Below are positions 7,323 to 16,380 of a stretch of 25,344 nucleotides of DNA, in pieces. Position numbers and translations under genes: made by a program. Origin of the DNA: Lachnospiraceae bacterium (GTDB lineage: Bacteria > Bacillota > Clostridia > Lachnospirales > Lachnospiraceae). The number at the start of each line of letters is the position of its first letter. The stretch's first letter is position 1. The notes beneath the pieces are model-generated. The model searched no databases and was not told the DNA's origin. It saw only the letters and a list, made by a program, of their open reading frames with translations. Location of the stretch: the NCBI GenBank assembly GCA_021205045.1, contig JAJPYH010000280.1:1-25344 (forward strand). The letters run 5' to 3'.

Positions 7323-9617
7323 TCAGCACTTTTTCAGCTTCGCAAAGGAAGCGAACATCACCTTCTGCCCGTATTTTTCAAAATCCACTGTCACCTTGTA
7401 ATCCCGGGGTTCCTTCACAATGGCCTCCACTGTGCCCTCGCCGAACTTGACATGCCGCACCCGGTCGCCAACCTCATAACCCAGACTCCCGTCTGACCCG
7501 GCAATTCCTTTGGACACGGCGCCGGATTTCTGCAGCTGCTCCATATTTTTGGCGATAAAGGGTTTCACATTCTCCGGCGTGACCTTGGGCTTCAGGGTGG
7601 CCTTGGGACGGTAATCGTAGACCGGACGGCCGACGATGGCCTGACTGAGCCTGTCCGCGATTTCGTCCTCTCTGGTCTTCGTCCTGGGCAGTCCCCGGTC
7701 AAACAGCTCCTGGGGGATTTCCTTTACGAAGCGGCTGACGGCGTTATACTGGGTCTCCCCCCTTACCATGCGCTGGCCGGCGCAGGTCAGGGTCAGTTCC
7801 TCCTTGGCCCGGGTGATTCCCACATAGCAGAGACGCCTCTCCTCCTCCACATCCTCCCGGCTGTCGGACACAATGCTCAGATAACTGGGAAAAAGCCCGT
7901 CCTCCATGCCCGTCAGGTAAACCTGGGGAAATTCCAGACCCTTGGCGCTGTGAAGAGTCATCAGCAGCACCCGGTTGGTGTCCTCCACATTGTCGATATC
8001 CGACACCAGGGAAACCTCTTCCAGAAACTCTGTCAGGCTGGCCATATCGTGTTCCTCCACATAGGCGGTCACCTTATTGCCCAACTCCTCCACGTTGGCG
8101 ATCTTATCCTCAGCAACCTCCCTGTCCTCAGTTTCCTCCAGATAGTCGGTATAATGAGTCATCTCCAGAATGTCGTTGAACAATCCGTCCAGACCGTAAT
8201 AATCCAGCTTGCTGCGGAAGCCCTGAATCAGGGTGACAAAAGGTTCCATCTTCACCGCCGCCCGGCCCATGCCGGGGATCCGGTCTGCCATGCAGAGAGC
8301 ATCGTAAAAACTCATGTCATGGCTGTCCGCGTAGGCCTGCACTTTGGAGATGGAGGTGGCGCCGATGCCCCTTTTGGGCACATTGATGATTCTTTTCACC
8401 GCCACATCATCCCTGGCATTGTCGATGGTCTTCATGTAGGCCAGAATGTCCTTGATCTCTTTACGGGCATAGAAATTGACGCCGCCCACCACGGAATAGG
8501 GAATCCCTGCAAAGATCATCCGCTCCTCCAAAAGCCGGGACTGGGCGTTGGTGCGGTAGAGCACGGCACAGTCCCGATATTCGGCAATCCCGTCCCTGCG
8601 CTTATTTTTGATATCATCCGCTACAAACACCGCCTCCTCCTGGGCCGTATCCAGACGCATGAAATGAATGGGCTTTCCCTCCGGATGTCTGGTCCACAAT
8701 GCCTTTGACTTACGGCCCTTATTGTTGCTGATCACCGCGTTGGCCGCCGCCAGAATATTACCCGTGGAGCGATAATTTTCCTCCAGCTTGATGACTCTGG
8801 CCTCCGGATAGACGGACTCAAAATCCAGAATATTGCGGATATTGGCTCCCCGGAATTTGTAGATGGACTGGTCGTCGTCACCCACCACGCACAGGTTGCG
8901 GTATTTATCCGCCAGCAGGCGGATCAGCTCAAACTGGGCCGTGTTGGTGTCCTGATACTCGTCCACCATGATATAGCGGAACCGCTCCTGATATTGATTC
9001 AACACCTCCGGGCAGGTCTTAAACAGCTCCACGCACTTGACAATGATATCGTCGAAATCCATGGCGTTATTTTTCTGCAGAACCTTCTGGTACTCGATGT
9101 AGGCCTCAGCGATTTTTTTCTGTGTAAAATCATAACCGGCGTTGAGCCAGAATTCATTGGGGGAAATGAGCTCATCCTTGGCCGAGGAAATCGCTGACAG
9201 CACGGTCCGCTCCTTAAGCATTTTATTGTCGATATTCAGCCGCTTCAGCACATCCTTCATGACCCCCTTCTGATCGTCGGGATCGTAGATGGTGATGTTA
9301 TTGTCAAAGCCGATGCGGTCTGCATATCGCCGCAGAATACGGATACAGGTGGCGTGAAAGGTGGCCACCCAGATCTGTTCCGAACCGTAGCCCACCAGGG
9401 AATTCACCCGCTCCCGCATTTCCCCGGCAGCCTTGTTTGTGAAGGTGATGGCCAGAATGTGCCAGGGGTTGACCCCTTCCTCCTCAATCAGATAGGCAAT
9501 CCTGTGGGTGATCACCCGGGTCTTGCCGCTGCCGGCGCCGGCCAACAGCAGCACCGGCCCCTCAGTGATGGTCACCCCCTGGTACTGCATATCATTTAAT
9601 GTGTCATGAATACTCAC
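7323..9617 (-). CDS. pcrA: ATP-dependent DNA helicase PcrA/UvrD
   Basis: This 764-aa superfamily 1A 3'-5' helicase acts in nucleotide-excision repair and removal of recombination or transcription blocks. Motifs are Walker A LAGAGSGKT (about 26-34), AITFTNKAAGEMRERV, YIMVDEYQDTN (motif II), VVGDDDQSIYKFRGA (motif III), LEENYRST, and VLLMTLHSAKGLEFPQV followed by YVGITRAKEELTL. It has the C-terminal Tudor-like tail VGDRVRHVKFGEGTV typical of Firmicute PcrA. The GTG start at 9617 follows a purine-rich GGGGGAGAG site. Two small oddities are the N-terminal LNDMQYQGVTITEGP instead of the usual LNxxQREAV, and the overlap of the GTG with the TGA of an upstream repeat-bearing frame. Confidence 0.95.
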   Translation of the reverse strand: MSIHDTLNDMQYQGVTITEGPVLLLAGAGSGKTRVITHRIAYLIEEEGVNPWHILAITFTNKAAGEMRERVNSLVGYGSEQIWVATFHATCIRILRRYADRIGFDNNITIYDPDDQKGVMKDVLKRLNIDNKMLKERTVLSAISSAKDELISPNEFWLNAGYDFTQKKIAEAYIEYQKVLQKNNAMDFDDIIVKCVELFKTCPEVLNQYQERFRYIMVDEYQDTNTAQFELIRLLADKYRNLCVVGDDDQSIYKFRGANIRNILDFESVYPEARVIKLEENYRSTGNILAAANAVISNNKGRKSKALWTRHPEGKPIHFMRLDTAQEEAVFVADDIKNKRRDGIAEYRDCAVLYRTNAQSRLLEERMIFAGIPYSVVGGVNFYARKEIKDILAYMKTIDNARDDVAVKRIINVPKRGIGATSISKVQAYADSHDMSFYDALCMADRIPGMGRAAVKMEPFVTLIQGFRSKLDYYGLDGLFNDILEMTHYTDYLEETEDREVAEDKIANVEELGNKVTAYVEEHDMASLTEFLEEVSLVSDIDNVEDTNRVLLMTLHSAKGLEFPQVYLTGMEDGLFPSYLSIVSDSREDVEEERRLCYVGITRAKEELTLTCAGQRMVRGETQYNAVSRFVKEIPQELFDRGLPRTKTREDEIADRLSQAIVGRPVYDYRPKATLKPKVTPENVKPFIAKNMEQLQKSGAVSKGIAGSDGSLGYEVGDRVRHVKFGEGTVEAIVKEPRDYKVTVDFEKYGQKVMFASFAKLKKC

Positions 9618-9778
9618 TCTCTCTCCCCCTCATTTTTTATGGAATCGCTTTCCGCAGACAGGCAAATGCAATCCCTGTTCTCAAATTCATCATCAAATGC
9701 ATCCTTCGCAGACGGACAATATGCAATCCTCTGTTCAGGCTCATCGTCAAACACACTTTCAGCAGACAGGCAAATATC
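9614..9778 (-). other. Open frame with 18-aa acidic repeats, stop-start coupled to pcrA, no normal start
   Basis: The frame is open for 54 codons and its TGA overlaps the GTG of pcrA as GTGA, the classic coupled arrangement. The translation contains SAESVFDDEPEQRIAYCPSA, then KDAFDDEFENRDC, then ICLSAESDSIKNEGERE: an 18-residue unit seen about two and a half times. There is no ATG. A GTG lies at the eleventh codon, and an ATT sits 8 nt after a GGAG. It may be the end of a decayed gene or a non-canonically initiated small protein, or the frame may be chance within the 54-bp DNA repeat. Confidence 0.35.
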
Positions 9779-9815
9779 TCATTCTCCGCACAGAAAAAAT
9801 GCCTGTCTGCGAACT
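9654..9815. repeat. 54-bp imperfect tandem repeat ending in an inverted copy
   Basis: Units begin with GCAGAC at 9654, 9708 and 9762, exactly 54 bp apart, and diverge internally. The third unit ends near 9811 with GCCTGTCTGC, the reverse complement of its own first ten bases, so it can form an 11-bp stem. The repeat fills the 205-bp space between the permease stop and pcrA. The period is a multiple of three, so any frame through it stays in register. Confidence 0.75.
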
Positions 9816-9822
9816 TTATCTC

Positions 9823-12800
9823 TTATTCTATGGACTTCAGGGCTTCCGCCATATTGATCCTGCTCAGCTTGCCGCGCATCACATAATTGACAAAAACCGT
9901 AAAGCCGAACACAATCACTGCCCCGTACAGAAAGCTTGCGGGCAATATTCTTGTTTTAAATGAAATCATGTCAATGGTAATCTGCGCCAGCACAAAATCG
10001 GTCAGCCACACGCCTATGGGCATGCCGCAGACGATGCCCATGGCCGAGAGCACCAGATTTTCCCGGAAAACATACTGCCTGACCTCCTTGAAATAAAAGC
10101 CCAGCACCTGAATGGTGGCGATCTCCCGCACCCGCTCCTGAATATTAATGTTGCTTAAGTTAAATAATACAACAAAAGCCAGCGCCCCGGCGCAGACAAT
10201 GATCAACAGCACAATGGCGTCCATGCAGCTCATCATTTTTTCCACCTGAGCGGCGGTATCGGACATAATCTCGATCTGGCTGACGCCGTCATAATCGTAA
10301 AGCTCCGTGGACAGCTCATGGGAATCCACGCCCTCGCTGACCGACACATAGACCGTGTTGGCAACCCAGTCCGTGTCAAAATATTTCTCATAGGTCTCAG
10401 GAGTGACATAAGCATAATGATAAACATAATTATCAAAAATTCCGGAAACCGTCAGCGTCGTTTCTTCGCCGTCGCCATAGGAAAAGGTGATCTCCTCTCC
10501 CTCCTCCACACCGCATTCTTCCGCCAGCTTGCTGCTGACCAGCACCTGACCTGTGCCCGGATAGTCCAGCTCCTGGTCGTCCGTATGCAGGCTGACCAGT
10601 TCCGTGACGCTTTCATCAGCCGCCACCAGATACACACTCTTGGTGGTGCCGTCCAGGGCGTCGCTCTCCACACTCTGCTGCCGCAATACGGCGTAGTGAG
10701 CCACCTCCCCGGAAAGCTCATTCTCCAGCCCATCCGTCAGTTCCCCGCTGACCTCATTCTGGAAGGAAACCACCATATCCATCTGTTGAATCTCTTCATA
10801 TTGATAGTCACAGATATCCACCACAGAATCCCGGATGCCAAAGCCGGTGATCACCAGGGCCGTACAGCCGGAAATACCCAGAATCATCATGAACATTCTC
10901 TTTTTGTACCGGAAAATATTCCGCACAGTGACCTTTCTCATGAAATCAAGCCGCTTCCAGACAAAGGGTATGTACTCCAGAAAGATTCTCTTGCCAGCAG
11001 CGGGCACCTTGGGCCGCAGTCCCTGGGCCGGCGCCTGATTGACCTCCGAGCGCAAAGCCAGATAAGCGCTGCCCACAGAACAGAGCATGGCCGCCGCGAA
11101 GGTGATCAGGAACGTTTGCGCACTGAAGGCCAGAATCAGGTTTCCAAAACCGTACATGGTGCTGTAGGCATTCCAGATCACCAGAGGGAAAATCACACAG
11201 CCGCCAAAATAACCGATGACAGTCCCCGTTCCCGCGGAAAGGGCCGCGTAAATCAGATATTTGCTCATCACTGCGCCTGTCCCATAGCCCATAGCCCTCA
11301 AAGACGCGATCTGTCCTCTCTCCTCATCCACCATCCGAGTCATGGTGGTGGAGCATACCAGCGCCGCAATCAGGAAAAAGAACACCGGGAATACCTGCGC
11401 GATGGCCTCCACAATTCCCGCGTCAGCCTCAAAACACACGTAGCCCACCAGCGTATCCCTTCCTAAAATATAAACCTCCGGCTCTTCAAGGTCAAGTAAC
11501 TCTGCCCAGCCGTCAGCAAGCTCCGCCCTGGCGTCAGCAAGCTCATTCCAGCCATCGTCCAGCTCCGCCCTGGCGTCGGCAAGCTTCTCCTCCGCCTCGG
11601 CGATCAGGGTATTAAACTCCTCCACCCCGACCTCGTAGGCGATCTCACCGTCTAACAGCTCCTGAATGGCATCCCGCAGCTGCTCCCAGCCGTCCAGAAT
11701 CTCCTGCTCACCGTCCTCGATCTGTACTCTGGCGTCCTCCAACTGCTGCCAGGCGTCCTCCAGCTGTACTCTGGCGTCCTCCAGCTGCGCCAGGCCGTCA
11801 TAATATTCCGCCCAGCCGCTCTCCAGCTGGCTCGCGCCGTCATAGTATTCCGCCAGGCCCTGCTCATAGCTCGCCAGGCCGTCATAATAGGAAGCCAGGC
11901 CGCTCTCATAGGAGGCCAGGCCGCTCTCGTACTGCTCAATGACGGAGTCCAGGGCGCTTAACAGGTCGTCCGTTCCCAACTCCTCAATGGCCGCCAGAAT
12001 GGTGTCAATCTCGCTCTCATCCAGCCCCAGAAGCTCCAGAATTTCCGCCAGGTCAAGCTCTGTCTCTCCATTCAGATATTCATCAAGATACTCGCCCAGA
12101 TTCTCCTCCAGCCAGCTGAGGATATCATCCGCAGAGGGCTGGGTGCCGTCATCGCCGGTATCCGTGCCGCCGTCATCACCGCTGTTATCTCCGGTGCCGC
12201 TGTCTCCACTTCCTGCATCTCCCGAACCACCGTCTCCTGTGCTGCTGTCCCCAGTATCCTCACTGCTGTCGTCTCCGGTACCGCAGTCTCCAGTACCCTC
12301 ACCGCTGTCGTCTCCGGTGCCGCTGTCACCAGTACCCTCACCGCTGTCACCGCTTCCATCGCCGGTGCCGTCATTTTCCCCATCGCCGTCGGTTCCGTCC
12401 CCGGTACCATCCTCTCCCGTACCGGAATCGCCGCCGCTGCCGTCACCTTCCTCATCGTCCCCGCTCTGATCCCGCAGCTGCTCCAGCGCCTCCTCCAGGG
12501 CGCTTCTCAACTCCTCATCTGAAATCATCCCCAGCAGAGTATCCAGATCAGTGGTGCCGTCCTCACTGTTCTCCAGATATTCCAGAATATCCAGAATGTC
12601 CGGGTTCTCCTCCAGATACGCCCGAACCTCCACACACAGATTGTAAATCTCCTCCGATTCCTCCAGCTCGATCCTGCCGGCCTCCAGCTGCGCCCAGGCA
12701 TCGTCCAGCTGCGCGGACGCAGATTGAAGCTGCGCCCAGCCGGAAGCAAGCTCACTCTCCCCGGCGATCAGCTCATCATAGCCTTCCGCAGCCTGAGCCA

Positions 12801-13851
12801 ACCCGTCCTCGTACTCCGCAAGGCCCTCCTCGTACTCCGCCAGACCCTCCTCATACTGCGCCTTTGCGTCCGCCAGCTCCGCCTCCCCGTCCAGAAGCTC
12901 CTGCCTGGCAGACAAAATCTGCGCCCGGCCGTCCTCAATCTCCGCCCAGGCCTCCGCAAGCTCCCGCTCCCCATCTGCCTTCTGATCCGCAAGCTCCTGC
13001 TCTCCGTCGGAAAGCTCCTGTTCGCCGTCAATCAGCTCCTGTTCACCGTCCGCGTAATCCTGCTCACCGTCTAAAAGCTCCTGCTCCGCATCGGACACAA
13101 TATCGCTGTAGCGGGCATAGACGGTCACATTGGCCGTCTCCTTAAAGATGCTTTCCAGCTCATCCACGTAATCATTATACTCATCGGAATAAATTTCCCA
13201 CTCCCCCTTCAGGGCAATGTACATCTCCGTATAATACTCAAAATCAAGACTTTCGGGCAGCACATACATAAAGGAAGTCAGCTTCCCGTTGCCGATGCTG
13301 GTGGTGCCCCGTTCCGTATTCATATATAAAGGAGAAAACACCTTCCCCACCACCGTATAACTTTCTGGCAGCGCCTCCAGAGTATCCTCCTCATTCTGAT
13401 CGGAAAAAGTGATCACATCTCCGATCTCCACCCCCGTAAAATACACGGAATCAATGACGCACTCGTCCGCGCTTACCGGCATCCTGCCTTCCTCCAGCAT
13501 CAGTTCATTGACGCCCTCGGTGATACTGTGAATCCGGACAATCAGCTCACCTTCAGAGGTCTCCACAATGGCGTCATAATAGACACTTCCCACTGCGGCC
13601 TCCGTCGCCTCAAGCTCCGCCACCTTCTCAATATCCTCATCATCAATGCCATAGGTGGACAAAATACGGAAATCGTACAGGTTATATTCATTCGTAAAAT
13701 GCTGGGCCGTCTTGATAAACGCCGGCTCTGTGGCCATCAGGCCGCCAAAAAAAGCGGCGCCCAGCATCGTAATAATCATGATCGCCAGAAACCGCCCCAT
13801 GCTCTTCTGGATAGAACGTCCCAGCAGCTTTCTCATCATGCTGTTCATCAT
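9823..13851 (-). CDS. FtsX/MacB-like ABC transporter permease with giant coiled-coil insert
   Basis: This is a protein of about 1342 residues. One TM segment lies at about 20-40, then a very large extracytoplasmic region to about 815, and then two FtsX-like blocks. The first block has TM near 817-837, 864-888 and 905-933, preceding VRNIFRYKKR. The second has TM near 986-1005, 1212-1232, 1264-1286 and 1307-1326. The insert holds two coiled-coil arrays built on units such as YEEGLAEYEEGLAEY and LEDARVQLEDAWQQ (about 253-401 and 639-786). A Gly/Asp/Ser/Thr-rich linker (about 463-572) and two short helical bundles separate the arrays. The ATG at 13851 overlaps the ATPase gene by one base in reach; a TTG at 13863 is an alternative. 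With the ATPase it should form a mechanotransmission-type exporter or signalling complex (family knowledge). The substrate is unknown. Confidence 0.9.
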   Translation of the reverse strand: MMNSMMRKLLGRSIQKSMGRFLAIMIITMLGAAFFGGLMATEPAFIKTAQHFTNEYNLYDFRILSTYGIDDEDIEKVAELEATEAAVGSVYYDAIVETSEGELIVRIHSITEGVNELMLEEGRMPVSADECVIDSVYFTGVEIGDVITFSDQNEEDTLEALPESYTVVGKVFSPLYMNTERGTTSIGNGKLTSFMYVLPESLDFEYYTEMYIALKGEWEIYSDEYNDYVDELESIFKETANVTVYARYSDIVSDAEQELLDGEQDYADGEQELIDGEQELSDGEQELADQKADGERELAEAWAEIEDGRAQILSARQELLDGEAELADAKAQYEEGLAEYEEGLAEYEDGLAQAAEGYDELIAGESELASGWAQLQSASAQLDDAWAQLEAGRIELEESEEIYNLCVEVRAYLEENPDILDILEYLENSEDGTTDLDTLLGMISDEELRSALEEALEQLRDQSGDDEEGDGSGGDSGTGEDGTGDGTDGDGENDGTGDGSGDSGEGTGDSGTGDDSGEGTGDCGTGDDSSEDTGDSSTGDGGSGDAGSGDSGTGDNSGDDGGTDTGDDGTQPSADDILSWLEENLGEYLDEYLNGETELDLAEILELLGLDESEIDTILAAIEELGTDDLLSALDSVIEQYESGLASYESGLASYYDGLASYEQGLAEYYDGASQLESGWAEYYDGLAQLEDARVQLEDAWQQLEDARVQIEDGEQEILDGWEQLRDAIQELLDGEIAYEVGVEEFNTLIAEAEEKLADARAELDDGWNELADARAELADGWAELLDLEEPEVYILGRDTLVGYVCFEADAGIVEAIAQVFPVFFFLIAALVCSTTMTRMVDEERGQIASLRAMGYGTGAVMSKYLIYAALSAGTGTVIGYFGGCVIFPLVIWNAYSTMYGFGNLILAFSAQTFLITFAAAMLCSVGSAYLALRSEVNQAPAQGLRPKVPAAGKRIFLEYIPFVWKRLDFMRKVTVRNIFRYKKRMFMMILGISGCTALVITGFGIRDSVVDICDYQYEEIQQMDMVVSFQNEVSGELTDGLENELSGEVAHYAVLRQQSVESDALDGTTKSVYLVAADESVTELVSLHTDDQELDYPGTGQVLVSSKLAEECGVEEGEEITFSYGDGEETTLTVSGIFDNYVYHYAYVTPETYEKYFDTDWVANTVYVSVSEGVDSHELSTELYDYDGVSQIEIMSDTAAQVEKMMSCMDAIVLLIIVCAGALAFVVLFNLSNINIQERVREIATIQVLGFYFKEVRQYVFRENLVLSAMGIVCGMPIGVWLTDFVLAQITIDMISFKTRILPASFLYGAVIVFGFTVFVNYVMRGKLSRINMAEALKSIE
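12136..12465. repeat. Low-complexity DNA encoding the Gly/Asp/Ser/Thr linker
   Basis: Imperfect short repeats based on units like CCGCTGTCGTCTCCGGTGC run through this part of the permease gene. They encode GTGDDSGEGTGDSG-type sequence. The tract is prone to slippage, and copy number may vary between strains (inference). Confidence 0.7.
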
Positions 13852-13852
13852 T

Positions 13853-14557
13853 CTACCACTCAATCTCTTCCACAGGTGTGGGATGCTCGTTCAGATACAT
13901 GTTGGAAACCGTCCCGCTCTTGACCTGGATCACTCTGTCGGCCATGGCTGCCAACGCTCCGTTATGGGTAATAATGACCACCGTCATCATCTTTTCCCTG
14001 CTGTAGTCCTGCAAAAGCTTCAAAATCGCCTTGCCGGTCACATAGTCCAGGGCGCCCGTAGGCTCGTCGCAGAGCAAAAGCTTGGGGTTCTTGGCAAGGG
14101 CTCTGGCTATCGCCACACGCTGCTGCTCTCCGCCGGAAAGCTGGGCCGGAAAGTTGGCCAGCCGGTTCCCCAGACCCACGCTGTTTAAAATTTCCTCACT
14201 GTCCATGGAGTGCCTGACTAACTGAGAGGCGATCTCCACATTCTCTAACGCCGTCAGATTAGGGATCAGATTGTAAAACTGAAATACAAAGCCGATATCC
14301 TGCCGTCTGTAGGTCGCCAGCTCTTTTTTATTCATGGCCGAAATTTCCCTGCCGTCCAGCCGCACCGAGCCGCTGGTCAGAGAATCCATCCCCCCGAGGA
14401 TATTCAAAAGCGTCGTCTTGCCCGCTCCGGAAGCCCCCACTATGATGCAGATTTCCCCCTTCTCAATGCTGAAATTCACATCATGCAGCGCCACCACTTC
14501 CACATCGCCGGTCTTATATACTTTTCCAACGTTTTCAAATGTCACGTATCCGCTCAT
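13853..14557 (-). CDS. ABC transporter ATP-binding protein, MacB/LolD-like
   Basis: This 234-aa ATPase pairs with the downstream permease. Walker A is GASGAGKT (about 41-48), the Q-loop FVFQFYNLIP, the signature LSGGEQQRVAIARALA, Walker B LLLCDEPTGALD, and the H-loop VVIITHN. This matches the type VII (MacB, LolD, FtsE) group, which couples ATP hydrolysis to movement of a periplasmic or extracellular permease domain without a normal transport path. AAGAAGG sits about 7 nt upstream of the ATG. Its promoter is at 14634-14662. Confidence 0.95.
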   Translation of the reverse strand: MSGYVTFENVGKVYKTGDVEVVALHDVNFSIEKGEICIIVGASGAGKTTLLNILGGMDSLTSGSVRLDGREISAMNKKELATYRRQDIGFVFQFYNLIPNLTALENVEIASQLVRHSMDSEEILNSVGLGNRLANFPAQLSGGEQQRVAIARALAKNPKLLLCDEPTGALDYVTGKAILKLLQDYSREKMMTVVIITHNGALAAMADRVIQVKSGTVSNMYLNEHPTPVEEIEW

Positions 14558-14633
14558 GTAAAACCTTCTTAAATCTCAAATACACACAGATTGTTCCTGC
14601 GCAGCCGCCCCCTCTCAGCCTCTGTTTGACATC

Positions 14634-14662
14634 AGTATAATTTTTTTCTTTCTCAAATTCAA
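14634..14662 (-). promoter_or_regulatory. Sigma-A promoter for the ABC transporter operon
   Basis: TTGAAT (14662-14657) and TATACT (14639-14634) on the minus strand are separated by exactly 17 nt, about 76 nt upstream of the ATPase start. It is divergent from the plus-strand promoter at 14704-14712. The rest of the 229-bp space holds no gene. Confidence 0.7.
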
Positions 14663-14703
14663 CGCTTTTACGCCAATTTACTGTTTTTTAATCTTTCTGA
14701 ATG

Positions 14704-14712
14704 TGTTATGAT
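14704..14712 (+). promoter_or_regulatory. Extended -10 promoter for the DUF6062-like gene
   Basis: TGTTATGAT is an extended -10 element about 75 nt upstream of the TTG start. The -35 region is only T-rich. Confidence 0.5.
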
Positions 14713-14786
14713 AGTGAAAAATAATTTGCCGTCTGCTATTCAGACAAACATCATTGCGGGAACGCAGGAGAAACGGAGATAATCCA

Positions 14787-15548
14787 TTGAAAGAAAAACT
14801 ATACACCATCCCCTTAAACGAAGCCGTTGACGCCCACGATGAATGCCCCATCTGCTTCATCGAGCGAAAGCTGGAGCAGGACACCATCGATTTTGTGCTG
14901 GGCAACAGTTCCTCCTACATGGAGAGCGATGTGCGCGCTGACACCGACGAGGCCGGCTTTTGCCGCAAGCATTTCCAGAAAATGTACGACTACGGCAATT
15001 CCCTGGGCAACGCCTGGATTCTGAAAACCCACTACCGCAAAAAGATCGATGAAATGAAAAAGAAATTCGATCAGGTATCCCCCTCCAAGGGCTCCTTTAA
15101 GCTGTTCAAAAAGCCCGCAGCCGAGGGCGAAAATCCGCTGGTGGACTGGATTCATAAGGAAAATGAGTCCTGCTATATCTGCAACCGTTTCAGGGACACC
15201 TACGACCGCTACATGGACACCTTCTTTTACCTGTACCGGGAGGATTCTGTTTTTCACGACAAAATCATCAACAGCAAGGGCTTCTGCCTGACTCACTTCG
15301 GCGATCTGTGCGAGGCCGCGGACAAATATTTAAAGCCCGATGAGCGGGATCGTTTCTATCAGGAAATGGAAAAGCTGATGACGGACAACATGGAGCGCAT
15401 CTATGAGGATGTGTCCTGGTTTATCGAAAAGTACGACTACCGCAACCGGGACGCGGACTGGAAAAATTCCCGGGACGCCATCCAGCGCGGCATGCAGAAC
15501 ATGAAGGGGGGCTACCCCGCCGATCCCATCTACCGGCCGCAAAAATAG
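14787..15548 (+). CDS. DUF6062-like cysteine-rich protein
   Basis: This 253-aa soluble protein has two similar Cys/His modules. The first is C20-P-I-C23 with F-C59-R-K-H62; the second is C129-Y-I-C132 with F-C167-L-T-H170. The CxxC plus CxxH pairs suggest two structural zinc sites, and the symmetry suggests an internal duplication. The TTG start is chosen because GGAG lies 8 nt upstream and relatives begin KEKLYTIP. An in-frame TTG at 14754 is less likely. The gene is transcribed divergently from the ABC transporter. I recognise the family as a Clostridia domain of unknown function; no activity can be stated. Confidence 0.8.
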   Translation: MKEKLYTIPLNEAVDAHDECPICFIERKLEQDTIDFVLGNSSSYMESDVRADTDEAGFCRKHFQKMYDYGNSLGNAWILKTHYRKKIDEMKKKFDQVSPSKGSFKLFKKPAAEGENPLVDWIHKENESCYICNRFRDTYDRYMDTFFYLYREDSVFHDKIINSKGFCLTHFGDLCEAADKYLKPDERDRFYQEMEKLMTDNMERIYEDVSWFIEKYDYRNRDADWKNSRDAIQRGMQNMKGGYPADPIYRPQK

Positions 15549-15682
15549 GAAGGGCTGTTCAGGCACTGCCGCAGCCCGCAATCAACGCGGCGACAAATGG
15601 ATATGGCCTCTGACAAGGACATCACGATACATTATTTTCAAAATAAGCCAGAAATTTTAAGATATTTTTCATCGTAAACGAC

Positions 15683-15710
15683 TTGTTTTTTCTAAGAAAA
15701 GGGGTACACT
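15683..15710 (+). promoter_or_regulatory. Probable promoter for the YtxH-like gene
   Basis: TTGTTT (15683-15688) and TACACT (15705-15710) are spaced 16 nt apart on the plus strand. The start codon is about 190 nt downstream, so a long untranslated leader containing the direct repeats at 15760-15850 would be made. Confidence 0.5.
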
Positions 15711-15759
15711 GTAACTAACATAAAGTTCTGTTATCGACAGGGCATTATTCCAACGTGCT

Positions 15760-15850
15760 GTCCGGCCCTCTTTCACCGCAGGACAGGACCTTGCACATTA
15801 CTCATGAATGTGAATGCGCCGGTCCGGCCCTCTTTCATCACAGGACAGGA
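15760..15850 (+). repeat. Pair of 29-bp direct repeats in the leader of the YtxH-like gene
   Basis: Copies at 15760-15788 and 15822-15850 differ at two bases and share the core GTCCGGCCCTCTTTCA plus CAGGACAGGA. Between them CACATT (15794-15799) pairs with AATGTG (15807-15812). In the first copy CTGTCC and GGACAG can also pair. Together with the promoter this accounts for the 355-bp space upstream of the gene at 15904; no other gene is seen there. Confidence 0.7.
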
Positions 15851-15903
15851 ACAGAACGCAGCTGCACCAAAGAAGGAAAAAAATAGAAGAAAGGACAACG
15901 CAT

Positions 15904-16350
15904 ATGAAGAAAAATGGACATTTTTTACTGAAGCTGACCGCCGTAGGCGCCGCTGTATGCGGCATCTATCTTTACTTAAAAGATAAAGGCTATGTCACCG
16001 TCAAGGTCAATCATGACGCCGATCCCGCAAATGAAGATGCTGACAGTCCTGAAGCTGACAGCGAAAAATCGTATGTCACCATAGATTCCACCAACCTGGT
16101 TGAGAAGGCAAAGGAGGTGGCCGACGACGTCAGGAAGAAAACGGTAGAGGTCGCCAATGACGCCTGCGACAAGACCAAAGAGCTGGTCAAAAACGCCAGG
16201 GACGCAGCCAGCGATGCAGCGGAGGAGGCCGCCCAGAAGGCCGCAGACTCCATCGAGAAGGCATGGTACTCCACCCAGGAGACCGCTGACAAGGTGGAAG
16301 CTTTTTTCGACGAGGATGAGGAGGCTCCAAAGGATGAGGAGACGCTCTGA
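15904..16350 (+). CDS. YtxH/LEA-like membrane-anchored helical protein
   Basis: This 148-aa protein has a basic N-terminus and one TM segment (about 6-22), an acidic linker, and then a long amphipathic helix. The helix shows loose 11-residue periodicity (VEKAKEVADDVRKKTVEVA, DKTKELVKNARDAASDAAEE, AAQKAADSIEKAW), as in YtxH and LEA/apolipoprotein-like proteins. It ends in an acidic DEDEEAPKDEE tail. The ATG at 15904 follows AAAGGAC; a longer upstream frame exists but has no ribosome site. Such proteins are often stress-linked in Firmicutes (family knowledge); the role here is unknown. A terminator follows at 16521. Confidence 0.8.
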   Translation: MKKNGHFLLKLTAVGAAVCGIYLYLKDKGYVTVKVNHDADPANEDADSPEADSEKSYVTIDSTNLVEKAKEVADDVRKKTVEVANDACDKTKELVKNARDAASDAAEEAAQKAADSIEKAWYSTQETADKVEAFFDEDEEAPKDEETL

Positions 16351-16380
16351 TTTTTCCTCAAAACAGAGCTGACCTGTCAC

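Noticed and set aside
12072..12469. Long overlapping frames on both strands in the permease linker region
   Set aside because: They are by-products of the low-complexity repeat DNA inside the permease gene.
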